Source: Roseivirga sp. 4D4
Lineage (GTDB): Bacteria > Bacteroidota > Bacteroidia > Cytophagales > Cyclobacteriaceae
Length of the DNA stretch: 64,000 nucleotides
NCBI RefSeq assembly: GCF_001747095.1
Contig: NZ_MDGP01000001.1
Coordinates: forward strand, 2,463,001 to 2,527,000
Direction: 5' to 3'
The position numbers and the translations under genes are program-made. The notes beneath the pieces were generated by a model that worked only from the letters and a program-made list of their open reading frames with translations, was not told the DNA's origin and ran no database searches. Position 1 is the stretch's first letter. The number at the start of each line of letters is the position of its first letter. Below are positions 17,086 to 24,407 of the stretch, one piece after another.

Positions 17086-17817
17086 ATGAAAAAGCTTTCA
17101 ATCATATTACTCATACTTTTTTGCGGTGCTACCGCCTTTGCACAAATCACAGATCCAAAAGCAACCGAAGTCTGGGAACCTGTACCCCGTAAAGTTACTC
17201 CAGCCAGGAATGGGGCCGCTCCTTCCGATGCCATTGTTCTTTTTGACGGCAAAGACCTGAACGAATGGAAATCGAGAAAAGACGGAGCAGCTGCCAAATG
17301 GAAAGTGGAAAACGGATACCTAGAAGTGGTCAAAGGCACAGGTGATATTATGACCAATCGCAAGTTTGGTGATATTCAACTGCACATCGAATGGAGTGCA
17401 CCTATGGAAATCGTTGGTGAAGGACAAGGCAGAGGCAACTCCGGTGTTTTTCTCCAAGAAAGGTATGAGGTGCAAGTTTTAGACAGTTATGTAAGCAGAA
17501 CCTACTCAAACGGACAAGCAGCCTCATTATACAAACAGAGCATTCCTTTAGTCAATGCCACTGTGGCTCCTGGTGAGTGGAATGTTTATGATATAATCTT
17601 TCATGCCCCACGGTTCAATGAAGATGGGGTAAAGGTAGCGGATGGCTATGTCACGGTTATGCATAACGGCATTGTAGTTCAAAATCATCAGAGGCTCTTA
17701 GGGACCACCGAGTACATTGGATTTCCAAAGAATCCTGCCCACGGTGATGGCTCTATCATCCTCCAAGACCATGGCAACCCTGTGAGATTTAGGAATATTT
17801 GGCTTAGAGAACTCTAA
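17086..17817 (+). CDS. Secreted DUF1080 protein
   Basis: Second DUF1080 protein of the cluster, with a signal peptidase I-type signal (KKLSIILLILFCGATAFAQ) rather than a lipobox, so it is probably soluble in the periplasm. Family marks: IVLFDGKDLNEWKSRKDGAA, the Trp/Lys-rich strand after it, RGNSGVFLQERYEVQVLDS, and the C-terminal GSIILQDHGNPVRFRNIWLREL. The two DUF1080 proteins differ in sequence and anchoring, consistent with a two-step cleavage or different substrates. It ends the operon, with a terminator directly behind. Confidence 0.82.
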   Translation: MKKLSIILLILFCGATAFAQITDPKATEVWEPVPRKVTPARNGAAPSDAIVLFDGKDLNEWKSRKDGAAAKWKVENGYLEVVKGTGDIMTNRKFGDIQLHIEWSAPMEIVGEGQGRGNSGVFLQERYEVQVLDSYVSRTYSNGQAASLYKQSIPLVNATVAPGEWNVYDIIFHAPRFNEDGVKVADGYVTVMHNGIVVQNHQRLLGTTEYIGFPKNPAHGDGSIILQDHGNPVRFRNIWLREL

Positions 17818-17840
17818 TAGCACTAGAAGCGACTAACAAT

Positions 17841-17880
17841 AAAAAGCCCCGACCTCCGAAGTTTCGGGGCGGGGCTTTTT
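17841..17880 (+). terminator. Terminator of the DUF1080 cluster
   Basis: AAAAAGCCCC pairs with GGGGCTTTTT, with an inner CCGAA/TTCGG stem; the plus strand ends in Ts. The remaining ~190 bp up to the mini-LuxR terminator hold no recognisable gene or site. Confidence 0.85.
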
Positions 17881-18072
17881 CAAGGTAAATAGTTTGACTA
17901 CTATTAAATAAATCAACTTCATCCTAATTTTCACCACAGAATCCGCTGATAACTGACTTACACCTAACCGCTCAGTGCTTGAATTGAGCTTGTGATAAAA
18001 GTAGGGTCACTACCTCCCTTTTTCAAATTATCGATGTAGACAAAACGTCACCAATCGAAAGATTCATAGAAA

Positions 18073-18103
18073 ATAAAAAAGGGTACCAATATCTTGATAC
18101 CCC
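18073..18103 (-). terminator. Likely terminator of the mini LuxR gene
   Basis: On the minus strand GGGTATCAAGATATTGGTACCC forms a hairpin (5 bp plus 3 bp around one mismatch) followed by six Ts and ATTTT. It is 25 bp past the LuxR-type gene's stop and supports that gene being expressed. Confidence 0.6.
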
Positions 18104-18127
18104 AGTTGGATCATAAAAGCCCGACTG

Positions 18128-18340
18128 CTAGATAAGGCCTTGTCTGATACAGGTCGCCACTAATGCAGTAGTATTGCGCGCATGTGACTTTCTTAAAATA
18201 TTTTTCATGTGCGTCCTAACTGTAAATTCTGATACAAACAGCTCATTCGCTATCTCTTTGGCTCTGCTACCCTCAGCCAGCAGATTTATTATTTCAAATT
18301 CCCGATTCGTGAAATCAATTTTCAGTTGAATGTGCCTCAT
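18128..18340 (-). CDS. Stand-alone LuxR-type HTH protein (70 residues)
   Basis: Almost the entire protein is a GerE/LuxR helix-turn-helix: FTNREFEIINLLAEGSRAKE, IANELFVSEFTVRTHMKNIL, then the R-x-N-T-T-A-L-V end. There is no receiver or sensor domain. The only ATG is at 18338-18340, but the frame stays open ~30 more codons upstream with protein-like sequence and no usual start, so it may be the end of a once longer regulator or use an unusual start. It is divergent from the 18584-21460 genes and shares a region with repeated TTCAGCTA half-sites. Confidence 0.65.
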   Translation of the reverse strand: MRHIQLKIDFTNREFEIINLLAEGSRAKEIANELFVSEFTVRTHMKNILRKSHARNTTALVATCIRQGLI

Positions 18341-18432
18341 ATGATTTAGTCGCTTAAGTAGTCTGACATAAAGAGACAGAAAAACGGCTTCAATTTGATA
18401 GTAGAATACCTTAGCATCAAAAAATAGTGGTT

Positions 18433-18469
18433 TTCAGCTAGAGGTATTTTAAGTAGCTGAATTCAGCTA
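18433..18469. promoter_or_regulatory. Candidate operator: TTCAGCTA half-sites with a 16-bp palindrome
   Basis: TAGCTGAATTCAGCTA (18454-18469) is a perfect palindrome, and a further TTCAGCTA copy is at 18433-18440. They lie between the divergent mini LuxR gene and the gene at 18584. The same region has a small inverted repeat AATGAC/GTCATT (18531-18547). A LuxR/NarL-type regulator encoded on either side is the obvious candidate binder; that is inference. Confidence 0.45.
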
Positions 18470-18583
18470 TATCGAAGATTGGACTACTGCCACTAGTTGT
18501 ATTCATTGATTATGGCATACCTTCATTGTGAATGACAGAAAGTCATTGTAGATTAATTGTTCAACTAAAACAAACGCAAGGTA

Positions 18584-19072
18584 ATGACTACTACAAACCC
18601 ACCGACCATGGGAACGCCTTTGAAAAAATTAAAGGACCTTCCCAAAAAGATTATGACACACATGCCGTTTGTCATTTTTAGACCACACGTGCATAACCAC
18701 GAGGGCAAAACGTACAGAATCATGGACTACCTATATTTCTACAAAAATTTAGTAGTCACAAGTCCCTATGAGGATGGTCACTATTTTGACGAAATGCCTC
18801 CAGGTAACGTCTTAAATTTCGAAGCGACTGCTTTTGATAAAGGTATCAAGAGAATGGTAATCAGCTACACATATTACTTCAGCACTGATATTGAAGAAAA
18901 TAAGTTACTTTTTAAAATGGATACTACTGAGCAAGTTATTAATGAGTACAATCAGGCTAATCCAAAGAATCCAATTGCACAACAAGGGTATGTGAATCCA
19001 ATAACGGGTATTCCTATGTACTTTACAGAAGAGTGTGAAGTAGTTATGCCCCCTCCTCCTCCAACTGAATAG
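18584..19072 (+). CDS. Protein of unknown function upstream of the histidine kinase
   Basis: A 162-residue protein with no signal peptide or membrane segment that I can see; I do not recognise a family. It has a basic N-terminus (PLKKLKDLPKKIMTHMP), a middle rich in aromatic residues (YLYFYKNLVV, ISYTYYFSTDIEENKLLF) and a Pro-rich end (VMPPPPPTE). Its stop is only 2 bp before the TTG start of the sensor kinase, so it is very probably co-transcribed and perhaps translationally coupled. It may be a signalling partner, but nothing in the sequence proves this. Confidence 0.6.
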   Translation: MTTTNPPTMGTPLKKLKDLPKKIMTHMPFVIFRPHVHNHEGKTYRIMDYLYFYKNLVVTSPYEDGHYFDEMPPGNVLNFEATAFDKGIKRMVISYTYYFSTDIEENKLLFKMDTTEQVINEYNQANPKNPIAQQGYVNPITGIPMYFTEECEVVMPPPPPTE

Positions 19073-19074
19073 AT

Positions 19075-20820
19075 TTGAAAACCAGATTTGTAATAATTAT
19101 GAGCATAGCCTTAGGGCTATGCTTACCCTGTTTGATAAAGGCTCAATCTAATAATGTAGATAGCTTAAAACTTGAATTTAATAGGACAGGCAACCCAGAG
19201 ACGGGTCTTGACCTTATATTATCTCTTTTTAATAGCCAAAAAGATTCTGCTCGCTTGTACTTAAACCGAATTGATCCAGAGCAACTCGATATGGATCAAT
19301 TCATAAGGTTTCAACTTTACAGAGGTTACAATCACAGGTTATCTGCAAGGTACGATAGTGCCATAAGAGTATACATTGATCTGTTACCAATAGTATCTGA
19401 ATTGGATCAACCAATTAAAGAAGCAGATATTAATGACCGCATCGCAGACGTTTATATTCAGCTCAGAGAAGTTGACCAAGCCACCTCATACTTCAATCAA
19501 GCGATTTCTATAAGGGAGGAAAACGGACTCACTTCTGAACTTGCAAAGTCATACTATGCTCTAGGTAGTCTCCAATGGCGTTCAGGAAACTCCGAAGAGG
19601 CTATAAAGAACTATAAAAAAGGTGTGGCAAGTATTGACGGGGATAGCCAGATATCCCTCTTAGCCAATCTTTACTACATGTTGGGAAATTCTTATAATAA
19701 ACCGACTAGCATTGATAGCGCACTAATATACTTTCAACGAGCCAAAGAACTATATGATCAGGTTGGGCCTGATCAAATGAAGATTGCCGTTTCAAACGAA
19801 CTTGCGAAGTTATTGGTCTTAGAAGCCAAATATTCCGAGGCGATCCTCATTCTCAAAGAAAATATGGAGACAATCAGGTCTTTCAAAGACCCTCAATATT
19901 ATATTCGTGCTTATGGAATTCTAATTGATGCCTACAAGGGTCTTGGAGATTATCGACAAGCACTCGCATACAAAGAATCACAGTATGATACCGCTACTTT
20001 TCTTTTACAAAAGCAAAACACACAATCCATTGCAAAAATTACTGAAGACTACCGTACCGACAAGCAATTAGATCAGGCGGAAGAACAGGCTTTTTTCGCT
20101 ACACGAAGGGCAAGAATTTTCGGCATAGTAATCATCATTATGATTGTCATATTCATTATTGCTTACCTGCTCTTTTCCAGAGCTATTCAGAAGAAGAAGC
20201 TCGAAAACCTACAAGCCATGGTCCTAGGGGAAGAAAACGAAAGAAAACGGGTGGCTAAAGATTTACATGATGGCATTGGCGTGCTGTTAACCAGCGTAAA
20301 ACTCCGTCTCACCAATTTTCAGGATAAAGTGGAAGCCAAGGATGATTTCAAAAATTCCCTTGAACAAATCGACAATGCCTGTACCGAGGTCAGAAGAATC
20401 TCTCATAACATGATTCCGGCCAGTCTTACCAAGCTTGGATTACAAGAGGCCATTCTAGACCTTTTGGATAATGTTCAAGCTTCCACAGATATAGTCATTG
20501 AAGAGGCCCTCTCATATGAAGAAGGTGCCTATGATGAATCAAAAGAAGTATTGATTTACAGAGTTGTTCAAGAGTTAATCAACAATAGCCTCAAGTATGC
20601 CGACCCCACAAAGCTTTCGATAGAACTCGCCAAATCTAAGCAAGACTATGTTTTGATTTATCAAGACGATGGTAAGGGGTTTGAAAAGTCGAAAGTCAAG
20701 TCTGGGCTCGGGCTTCGTAGTATCGCCTCAAGGGTAGACATCTTAAAAGGCAAACTGACATTTGAGTCATCTCCTGGGCAAGGGGCATCATTTAACATTA
20801 CAATACCACACTATGGATAG
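19075..20820 (+). CDS. TPR-containing sensor histidine kinase (HisKA_3/NarX-DesK type)
   Basis: The start is TTG at 19075, giving signal peptide MKTRFVIIMSIALGLCLPCL ending IKAQ. Residues ~30-320 are tetratricopeptide repeats in the periplasm, then a single transmembrane helix (~343-366), then HisKA_3 with H398 in RVAKDLHDGIGVLLTS and a HATPase domain (NNSLKYA, DDGKGF, GLGLRSI). This layout is a typical Bacteroidota TPR sensor kinase of unknown stimulus. It overlaps the response regulator gene by 8 bp, so the pair is coupled. Confidence 0.9.
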   Translation: MKTRFVIIMSIALGLCLPCLIKAQSNNVDSLKLEFNRTGNPETGLDLILSLFNSQKDSARLYLNRIDPEQLDMDQFIRFQLYRGYNHRLSARYDSAIRVYIDLLPIVSELDQPIKEADINDRIADVYIQLREVDQATSYFNQAISIREENGLTSELAKSYYALGSLQWRSGNSEEAIKNYKKGVASIDGDSQISLLANLYYMLGNSYNKPTSIDSALIYFQRAKELYDQVGPDQMKIAVSNELAKLLVLEAKYSEAILILKENMETIRSFKDPQYYIRAYGILIDAYKGLGDYRQALAYKESQYDTATFLLQKQNTQSIAKITEDYRTDKQLDQAEEQAFFATRRARIFGIVIIIMIVIFIIAYLLFSRAIQKKKLENLQAMVLGEENERKRVAKDLHDGIGVLLTSVKLRLTNFQDKVEAKDDFKNSLEQIDNACTEVRRISHNMIPASLTKLGLQEAILDLLDNVQASTDIVIEEALSYEEGAYDESKEVLIYRVVQELINNSLKYADPTKLSIELAKSKQDYVLIYQDDGKGFEKSKVKSGLGLRSIASRVDILKGKLTFESSPGQGASFNITIPHYG

Positions 20821-21460
20821 GATTAAAATTGCGGTTGCCGATGATCACCAGGTGATCATTGACGGCATGGAAGCCATCATCAATAATACAGAAAATCTTG
20901 AGTTTTCAGGTGGTGCGTTGAACGGTCACCAAGTGATCGAATTAGTGGAGTCAAAACCTGTCGACATGGTTTTAATGGACATCAATATGCCGGAGATGGA
21001 TGGCTTGGAATGCACAGCATACCTTAACAAGCACTATCCTAATATTAGAGTCATCGCCCTAAGCATGCATGACAACCCTAGGTTGGCAAAGCGGATGATA
21101 AAAAATGGCGCCTTTGGATTCCTATTGAAAAACTCGAGCAAAGAGAATATTCTCAAAGCCATTGACGAGGTTTCAGCGGGCAGGAACTTTTTCGACCCTC
21201 AACTCATGTCCACCTTCTTTGATGCAGGGAATAAAAAGTCATCCAGCAGCTTTGCAAAGAAAGATCTACTGACGAAACGAGAGGTAGAAATCATACAATT
21301 GATTTGTCAGGAAAAAACGACAGGTGAAATAGCTGACGAACTATCCATAAGTACGCATACGGTGGAAAGTCATCGTGCAAATATTCTTCTAAAGCTTGAG
21401 TTGAAAAATTCGGTAGGCCTTGCCAAATGGGCAATCCAAAATGAGGTCTTCGAATTATAA
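20813..21460 (+). CDS. NarL/FixJ-family response regulator
   Basis: 215 residues from the ATG at 20813, chosen because MDRIKIAVADDHQVIIDG is the regular receiver start; an ATG at 20762 would lie inside the kinase gene. Receiver domain with phospho-acceptor Asp in VLMDINMPEMDG, and a C-terminal LuxR-type HTH (LTKREVEIIQLICQ, SISTHTVESHRANIL). Partner of the TPR kinase. Targets are unknown; the TAGCTGAA-type sites at 18433-18469 are candidates for autoregulation. Confidence 0.92.
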   Translation: MDRIKIAVADDHQVIIDGMEAIINNTENLEFSGGALNGHQVIELVESKPVDMVLMDINMPEMDGLECTAYLNKHYPNIRVIALSMHDNPRLAKRMIKNGAFGFLLKNSSKENILKAIDEVSAGRNFFDPQLMSTFFDAGNKKSSSSFAKKDLLTKREVEIIQLICQEKTTGEIADELSISTHTVESHRANILLKLELKNSVGLAKWAIQNEVFEL

Positions 21461-21490
21461 ATCAAAACCCTAGTTTAGATGGAATGAGAA

Positions 21491-22705
21491 CTAACCTTTT
21501 TTCTTCTTATAAAAATCGGCTTGCAGAGCTAACGAAAAAATATGGGCTGTGAGTCCATTGGATCGCTTAAAAAAGCTATAACGAAAAATCACTGTGTTAA
21601 ATAGGATGTTCTTATTTACTAGTCGTGCGGGACTATACCCAAAACCGAAACCAATGTTATACGAATTGAACTTTGACAAATCGAAGTCGGAGGCATAGTA
21701 TCGAGTCCCTGGTTGATGCCCTTGAAATGGTGCAAAGTATTTAGAGTCACTTTGAGTGTAAAACCGAAATGTCGGCATGATTGAAAAAATAGCATCTAAC
21801 TTAATCACAGTCTCGTTCCCAACTGAAAAAGCTGTAATGCCAAAATCATCATCATAAAAATTCAAGGTATTCTTAAGTATTACTCCTCCAGCAACAAAGG
21901 AGTTCAGCTTAAGTCCCAAACCAAACTTAAATCTGTTTTCGGGTAGGTTTTCCACTGCGCGCGTATCATCTGAAAAGAATATTCTATGAAATGGTGTTGA
22001 TAAAAGACCATTTTGAATGGTCAATTCAGGAAATAAGCCCAGTACGTTTTTCTTATTCAAAACCTGCTCATACCCTAGTTTAAAGTTATATGAATACCTT
22101 TTAAACCTATCATGCCATTCTATTCCACGCAGTTCGGCAGGATAAATAAGCTCTATCCTTTCGTCAGGCTCACGATTATTGAATCTACCCCATCGCAGGT
22201 CATCATTGAAGTACTGAAAAATCGCTGAATACGTTCTCAGTTCATTCCGGTCTTTCTTGATTACACCAAGCTTGGCAGATATAGAGGTATAATCGCTTTC
22301 TATTGAGAACCCAGTACCTCCAATAATGGACAAATTCTTGTCTTCAAACTCTTTCTGAAATGTGCCATTACCGTAGTATCTGATATCATGCTGAGACACC
22401 GAGGAAGGAACGAAGTCTATCTTATCAGTGGAAGCTGATGAAATTATGTCTACCCCCAAATTGGCTGACCAGGTTTTTGTTCCTCTTTCTTTTTTGAACT
22501 TTAAAGAGGGCCCATAAACTGTTAGTTCCTCTGTACCTATACCTCCCGTTACGGCCGAGTTGTCGCCATCTTGGATATAATGGTTATAGACTAGCTCAAT
22601 TTGAGTCTTATTGACTTTTGTGGCAACCGAATCTACCTCCTTTTGTGCCTTGGCAAAAGCATGAACAAAGGCAAGACTCCCGATCAAAAGGTATCGCTTT
22701 TTCAT
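21491..22705 (-). CDS. DUF3570 predicted outer-membrane beta-barrel
   Basis: I take the ATG at 22705 as start (404 residues), giving a signal peptide MKKRYLLIGSLAFVHAFAKA-Q; the in-frame ATG at 22729 adds only eight residues. The mature protein is dominated by alternating amphipathic beta-strands (QIELVYNHYIQDGD, SAKLGVIKKDRNELRTYSAIFQYF) and ends in a C-terminal strand, as in outer-membrane barrels. It matches DUF3570, a family of unknown function found with DUF4266 and ApbE genes. It is the last gene of the thioredoxin-ApbE-DUF4266-DUF3570 operon. Confidence 0.82.
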   Translation of the reverse strand: MKKRYLLIGSLAFVHAFAKAQKEVDSVATKVNKTQIELVYNHYIQDGDNSAVTGGIGTEELTVYGPSLKFKKERGTKTWSANLGVDIISSASTDKIDFVPSSVSQHDIRYYGNGTFQKEFEDKNLSIIGGTGFSIESDYTSISAKLGVIKKDRNELRTYSAIFQYFNDDLRWGRFNNREPDERIELIYPAELRGIEWHDRFKRYSYNFKLGYEQVLNKKNVLGLFPELTIQNGLLSTPFHRIFFSDDTRAVENLPENRFKFGLGLKLNSFVAGGVILKNTLNFYDDDFGITAFSVGNETVIKLDAIFSIMPTFRFYTQSDSKYFAPFQGHQPGTRYYASDFDLSKFNSYNIGFGFGYSPARLVNKNILFNTVIFRYSFFKRSNGLTAHIFSLALQADFYKKKKG

Positions 22706-22713
22706 CTCAGAAC

Positions 22714-22947
22714 TTAGTTGCAGCCACAACCACCACTTGCCTTAGATGTTCCTGCGGGCATAGACCCTTCTCTAATTGTAAAAATATAGTTCTGAAAACT
22801 CAGCCCTGCATCTAAACCCATCTGCATGGCCGGATCATTTAAATAAATCCTTTCATAGGGTTTCAGGCTTGTAGGAGCACATGAAGACAACCCCAATGAA
22901 ATAAGCACTAAGGCTAAAGATCCGACTTTAAGGATTGACTTTCTCAT
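22714..22947 (-). CDS. DUF4266 small lipoprotein with a Cys-Gly tail
   Basis: 77 residues with a signal peptide and lipobox (GLSSC, Cys23), so the mature lipoprotein is only ~55 residues. The conserved part LKPYERIYLNDPAMQMGLD matches DUF4266. The end is striking: REGSMPAGTSKASGGCGCN, with two Cys and several Ser/Thr/Gly. The start overlaps the ApbE gene by 20 bp and the DUF3570 gene follows 8 bp later, so expression is tightly coupled. The function of the family is not known to me. Possible roles for the tail are metal or flavin attachment, or a thioredoxin-reducible disulfide. Confidence 0.85.
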   Translation of the reverse strand: MRKSILKVGSLALVLISLGLSSCAPTSLKPYERIYLNDPAMQMGLDAGLSFQNYIFTIREGSMPAGTSKASGGCGCN

Positions 22948-23857
22948 AATTAAGACCTTCTGATAAAAATAACCTATTCCTGTCGTCTATTATAATACAA
23001 TGTGTATTTGGTAACTGATTAATGAACCTTATGCCCTTGTCCGAACCCATAACATAGACTGCTGTGGCCAGCGCATCCGATAACTCTGCACTTGGAGAAA
23101 GCACAGTGACACTCTTCACGCCTTTTAAAGGCAGGCCATCTAGTGGATTTATATTATGGGAATATCGCTGACCATTATGGACAAAAAACTGAACATAATC
23201 TCCAGAGGTGGCTGCTGAGAGCTTTTCAGTAGGGACATACAGGAGCATTTCATCAGCATTATCAGGGTTGGCCACTCCTACTTTCCAATCACTGCCATCA
23301 GCTCTTGAGCCAAAAGCGTTCAAGTCGCCACTGGCATTGACGTATCCTGAAACAACTCCCTGGTCAAGCCATAGCTTTTTGACACAATCAGAGGCATACC
23401 CCTTGCCTATAGCTGCAAAGTTAATTTTTAAAGCTCTATTAAATGAAACAGTACTATTCTTATAATCCAGTCTTATATGTTGATAGCCAACCTCATTAAG
23501 AACCCTATCTATTTCGACACTCTGAGGAAGACGGACTTCTTCCCCTTTGAATTCATACAAACCCTTTAACCGTGCCGCGGTAATATCAAATGTTCCAGAG
23601 GTAAGTTCGGAAATCTGCAATGCCCGCTGTATTAGGGCTAAAGTTTCTCTAGAAACCTCAACGGCACTTTGAAAAGCCGAATCATTAATTTTTGACGTTT
23701 CAGAAGTGTGTCTAAATTCTGACAGCAGTTCTTCTATCCGAGCGATTTCATCTATTCCTATGTCAAGAAGAGTCTCTGATTGCTCCTTATCACTATGCAC
23801 AACGCATAACTCAAAAGCAGAACCCATGAGCCTGGCCACTCTCCTAAATTCTTTCAT
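22928..23857 (-). CDS. apbE: ApbE-family FAD:protein FMN transferase
   Basis: Transfers FMN from FAD to Thr/Ser of target proteins in characterised relatives. Family marks are in order: RLMGSAFELCV near the N-terminus, the FDITAA segment, KINFAAIGKGYASDCV, GYVNASGDLNAFG, LSAATSGDY, YSHNINPLDGLPL and ELSDALATAVYVMG (metal/FAD site). Unlike most Gram-negative ApbE proteins it has no evident signal peptide or lipobox: the family core begins within the first ten residues. It overlaps the thioredoxin gene by 4 bp (ATGA). The nearby DUF4266 and DUF3570 proteins are its likely context. Confidence 0.9.
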   Translation of the reverse strand: MKEFRRVARLMGSAFELCVVHSDKEQSETLLDIGIDEIARIEELLSEFRHTSETSKINDSAFQSAVEVSRETLALIQRALQISELTSGTFDITAARLKGLYEFKGEEVRLPQSVEIDRVLNEVGYQHIRLDYKNSTVSFNRALKINFAAIGKGYASDCVKKLWLDQGVVSGYVNASGDLNAFGSRADGSDWKVGVANPDNADEMLLYVPTEKLSAATSGDYVQFFVHNGQRYSHNINPLDGLPLKGVKSVTVLSPSAELSDALATAVYVMGSDKGIRFINQLPNTHCIIIDDRNRLFLSEGLNYEKVNP

Positions 23858-24270
23858 CGGAGAGCTTCCATTTGACTTAGCAATAAAGTCATCATTTCTT
23901 CAGGAGACTGTTTCACATAGTTGGTGAGCTTTACGTAGTCTTTTGAGCCCTCATTTATTAATAGCATTGTAGGAAAGGCACCATCAAAATTATATTTAGT
24001 CGCTATTGAATCGTTATAAACCCTAACGTTCTTCTCTAACTTCTTTCTTTGGGGAAAGTCGACTTTCTCCAGCACAATTTCATGCTGGGTTAAAAACTCT
24101 TTAAACACCTCTTGAGTGAGAATATTCCGCTCCAATCGTCTACAATTTGCGCACCAATCCGAACCTTCAAAGATGAGCAGCCTGAAAGTTGAATCACTAG
24201 CTGGCCTAAATGAGGAAATGCATGTGAATACTAGTAATAGCCAAACAAGAAGTTTAAGTCTTTTGATCAT
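23854..24270 (-). CDS. Exported thioredoxin-fold protein (Thioredoxin_7-like)
   Basis: 138 residues with an N-terminal signal/anchor (~residues 5-20). The redox motif WCANC (Cys40 and Cys43) sits in LLIFEGSDWCANCRRLERNI, followed by the usual thioredoxin strand VLEKVDFPQRKK and the cis-Pro-containing FPTMLLI. It is probably a periplasmic thiol-disulfide protein. It is first of four genes, and its stop overlaps the ApbE start. A likely job is reducing cysteines in partner proteins such as the Cys-tailed DUF4266 lipoprotein; that is inference. Confidence 0.85.
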   Translation of the reverse strand: MIKRLKLLVWLLLVFTCISSFRPASDSTFRLLIFEGSDWCANCRRLERNILTQEVFKEFLTQHEIVLEKVDFPQRKKLEKNVRVYNDSIATKYNFDGAFPTMLLINEGSKDYVKLTNYVKQSPEEMMTLLLSQMEALR

Positions 24271-24360
24271 ACGTTTAATTGAAAATCAATTAAGCAAGAA
24301 ATTTAAGTCGATAGCATCCATTTGTCAAGTATATAGAAAATCGGCAGTATACGGATCAAT

Positions 24361-24390
24361 AAAAAAGCCCCGTGTTGAGCGGGGCCTTTT
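24361..24390 (-). terminator. Terminator of the GMC oxidoreductase operon
   Basis: Minus strand: AAAGGCCCCG pairs with CGGGGCTTT (one bulged base) across CTCAACA, followed by six Ts. It separates the GMC/subunit-3 operon from the thioredoxin-ApbE operon, so the two redox modules have separate transcripts. Confidence 0.8.
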
Positions 24391-24407
24391 CGTTCGATTT
24401 ATGATGA

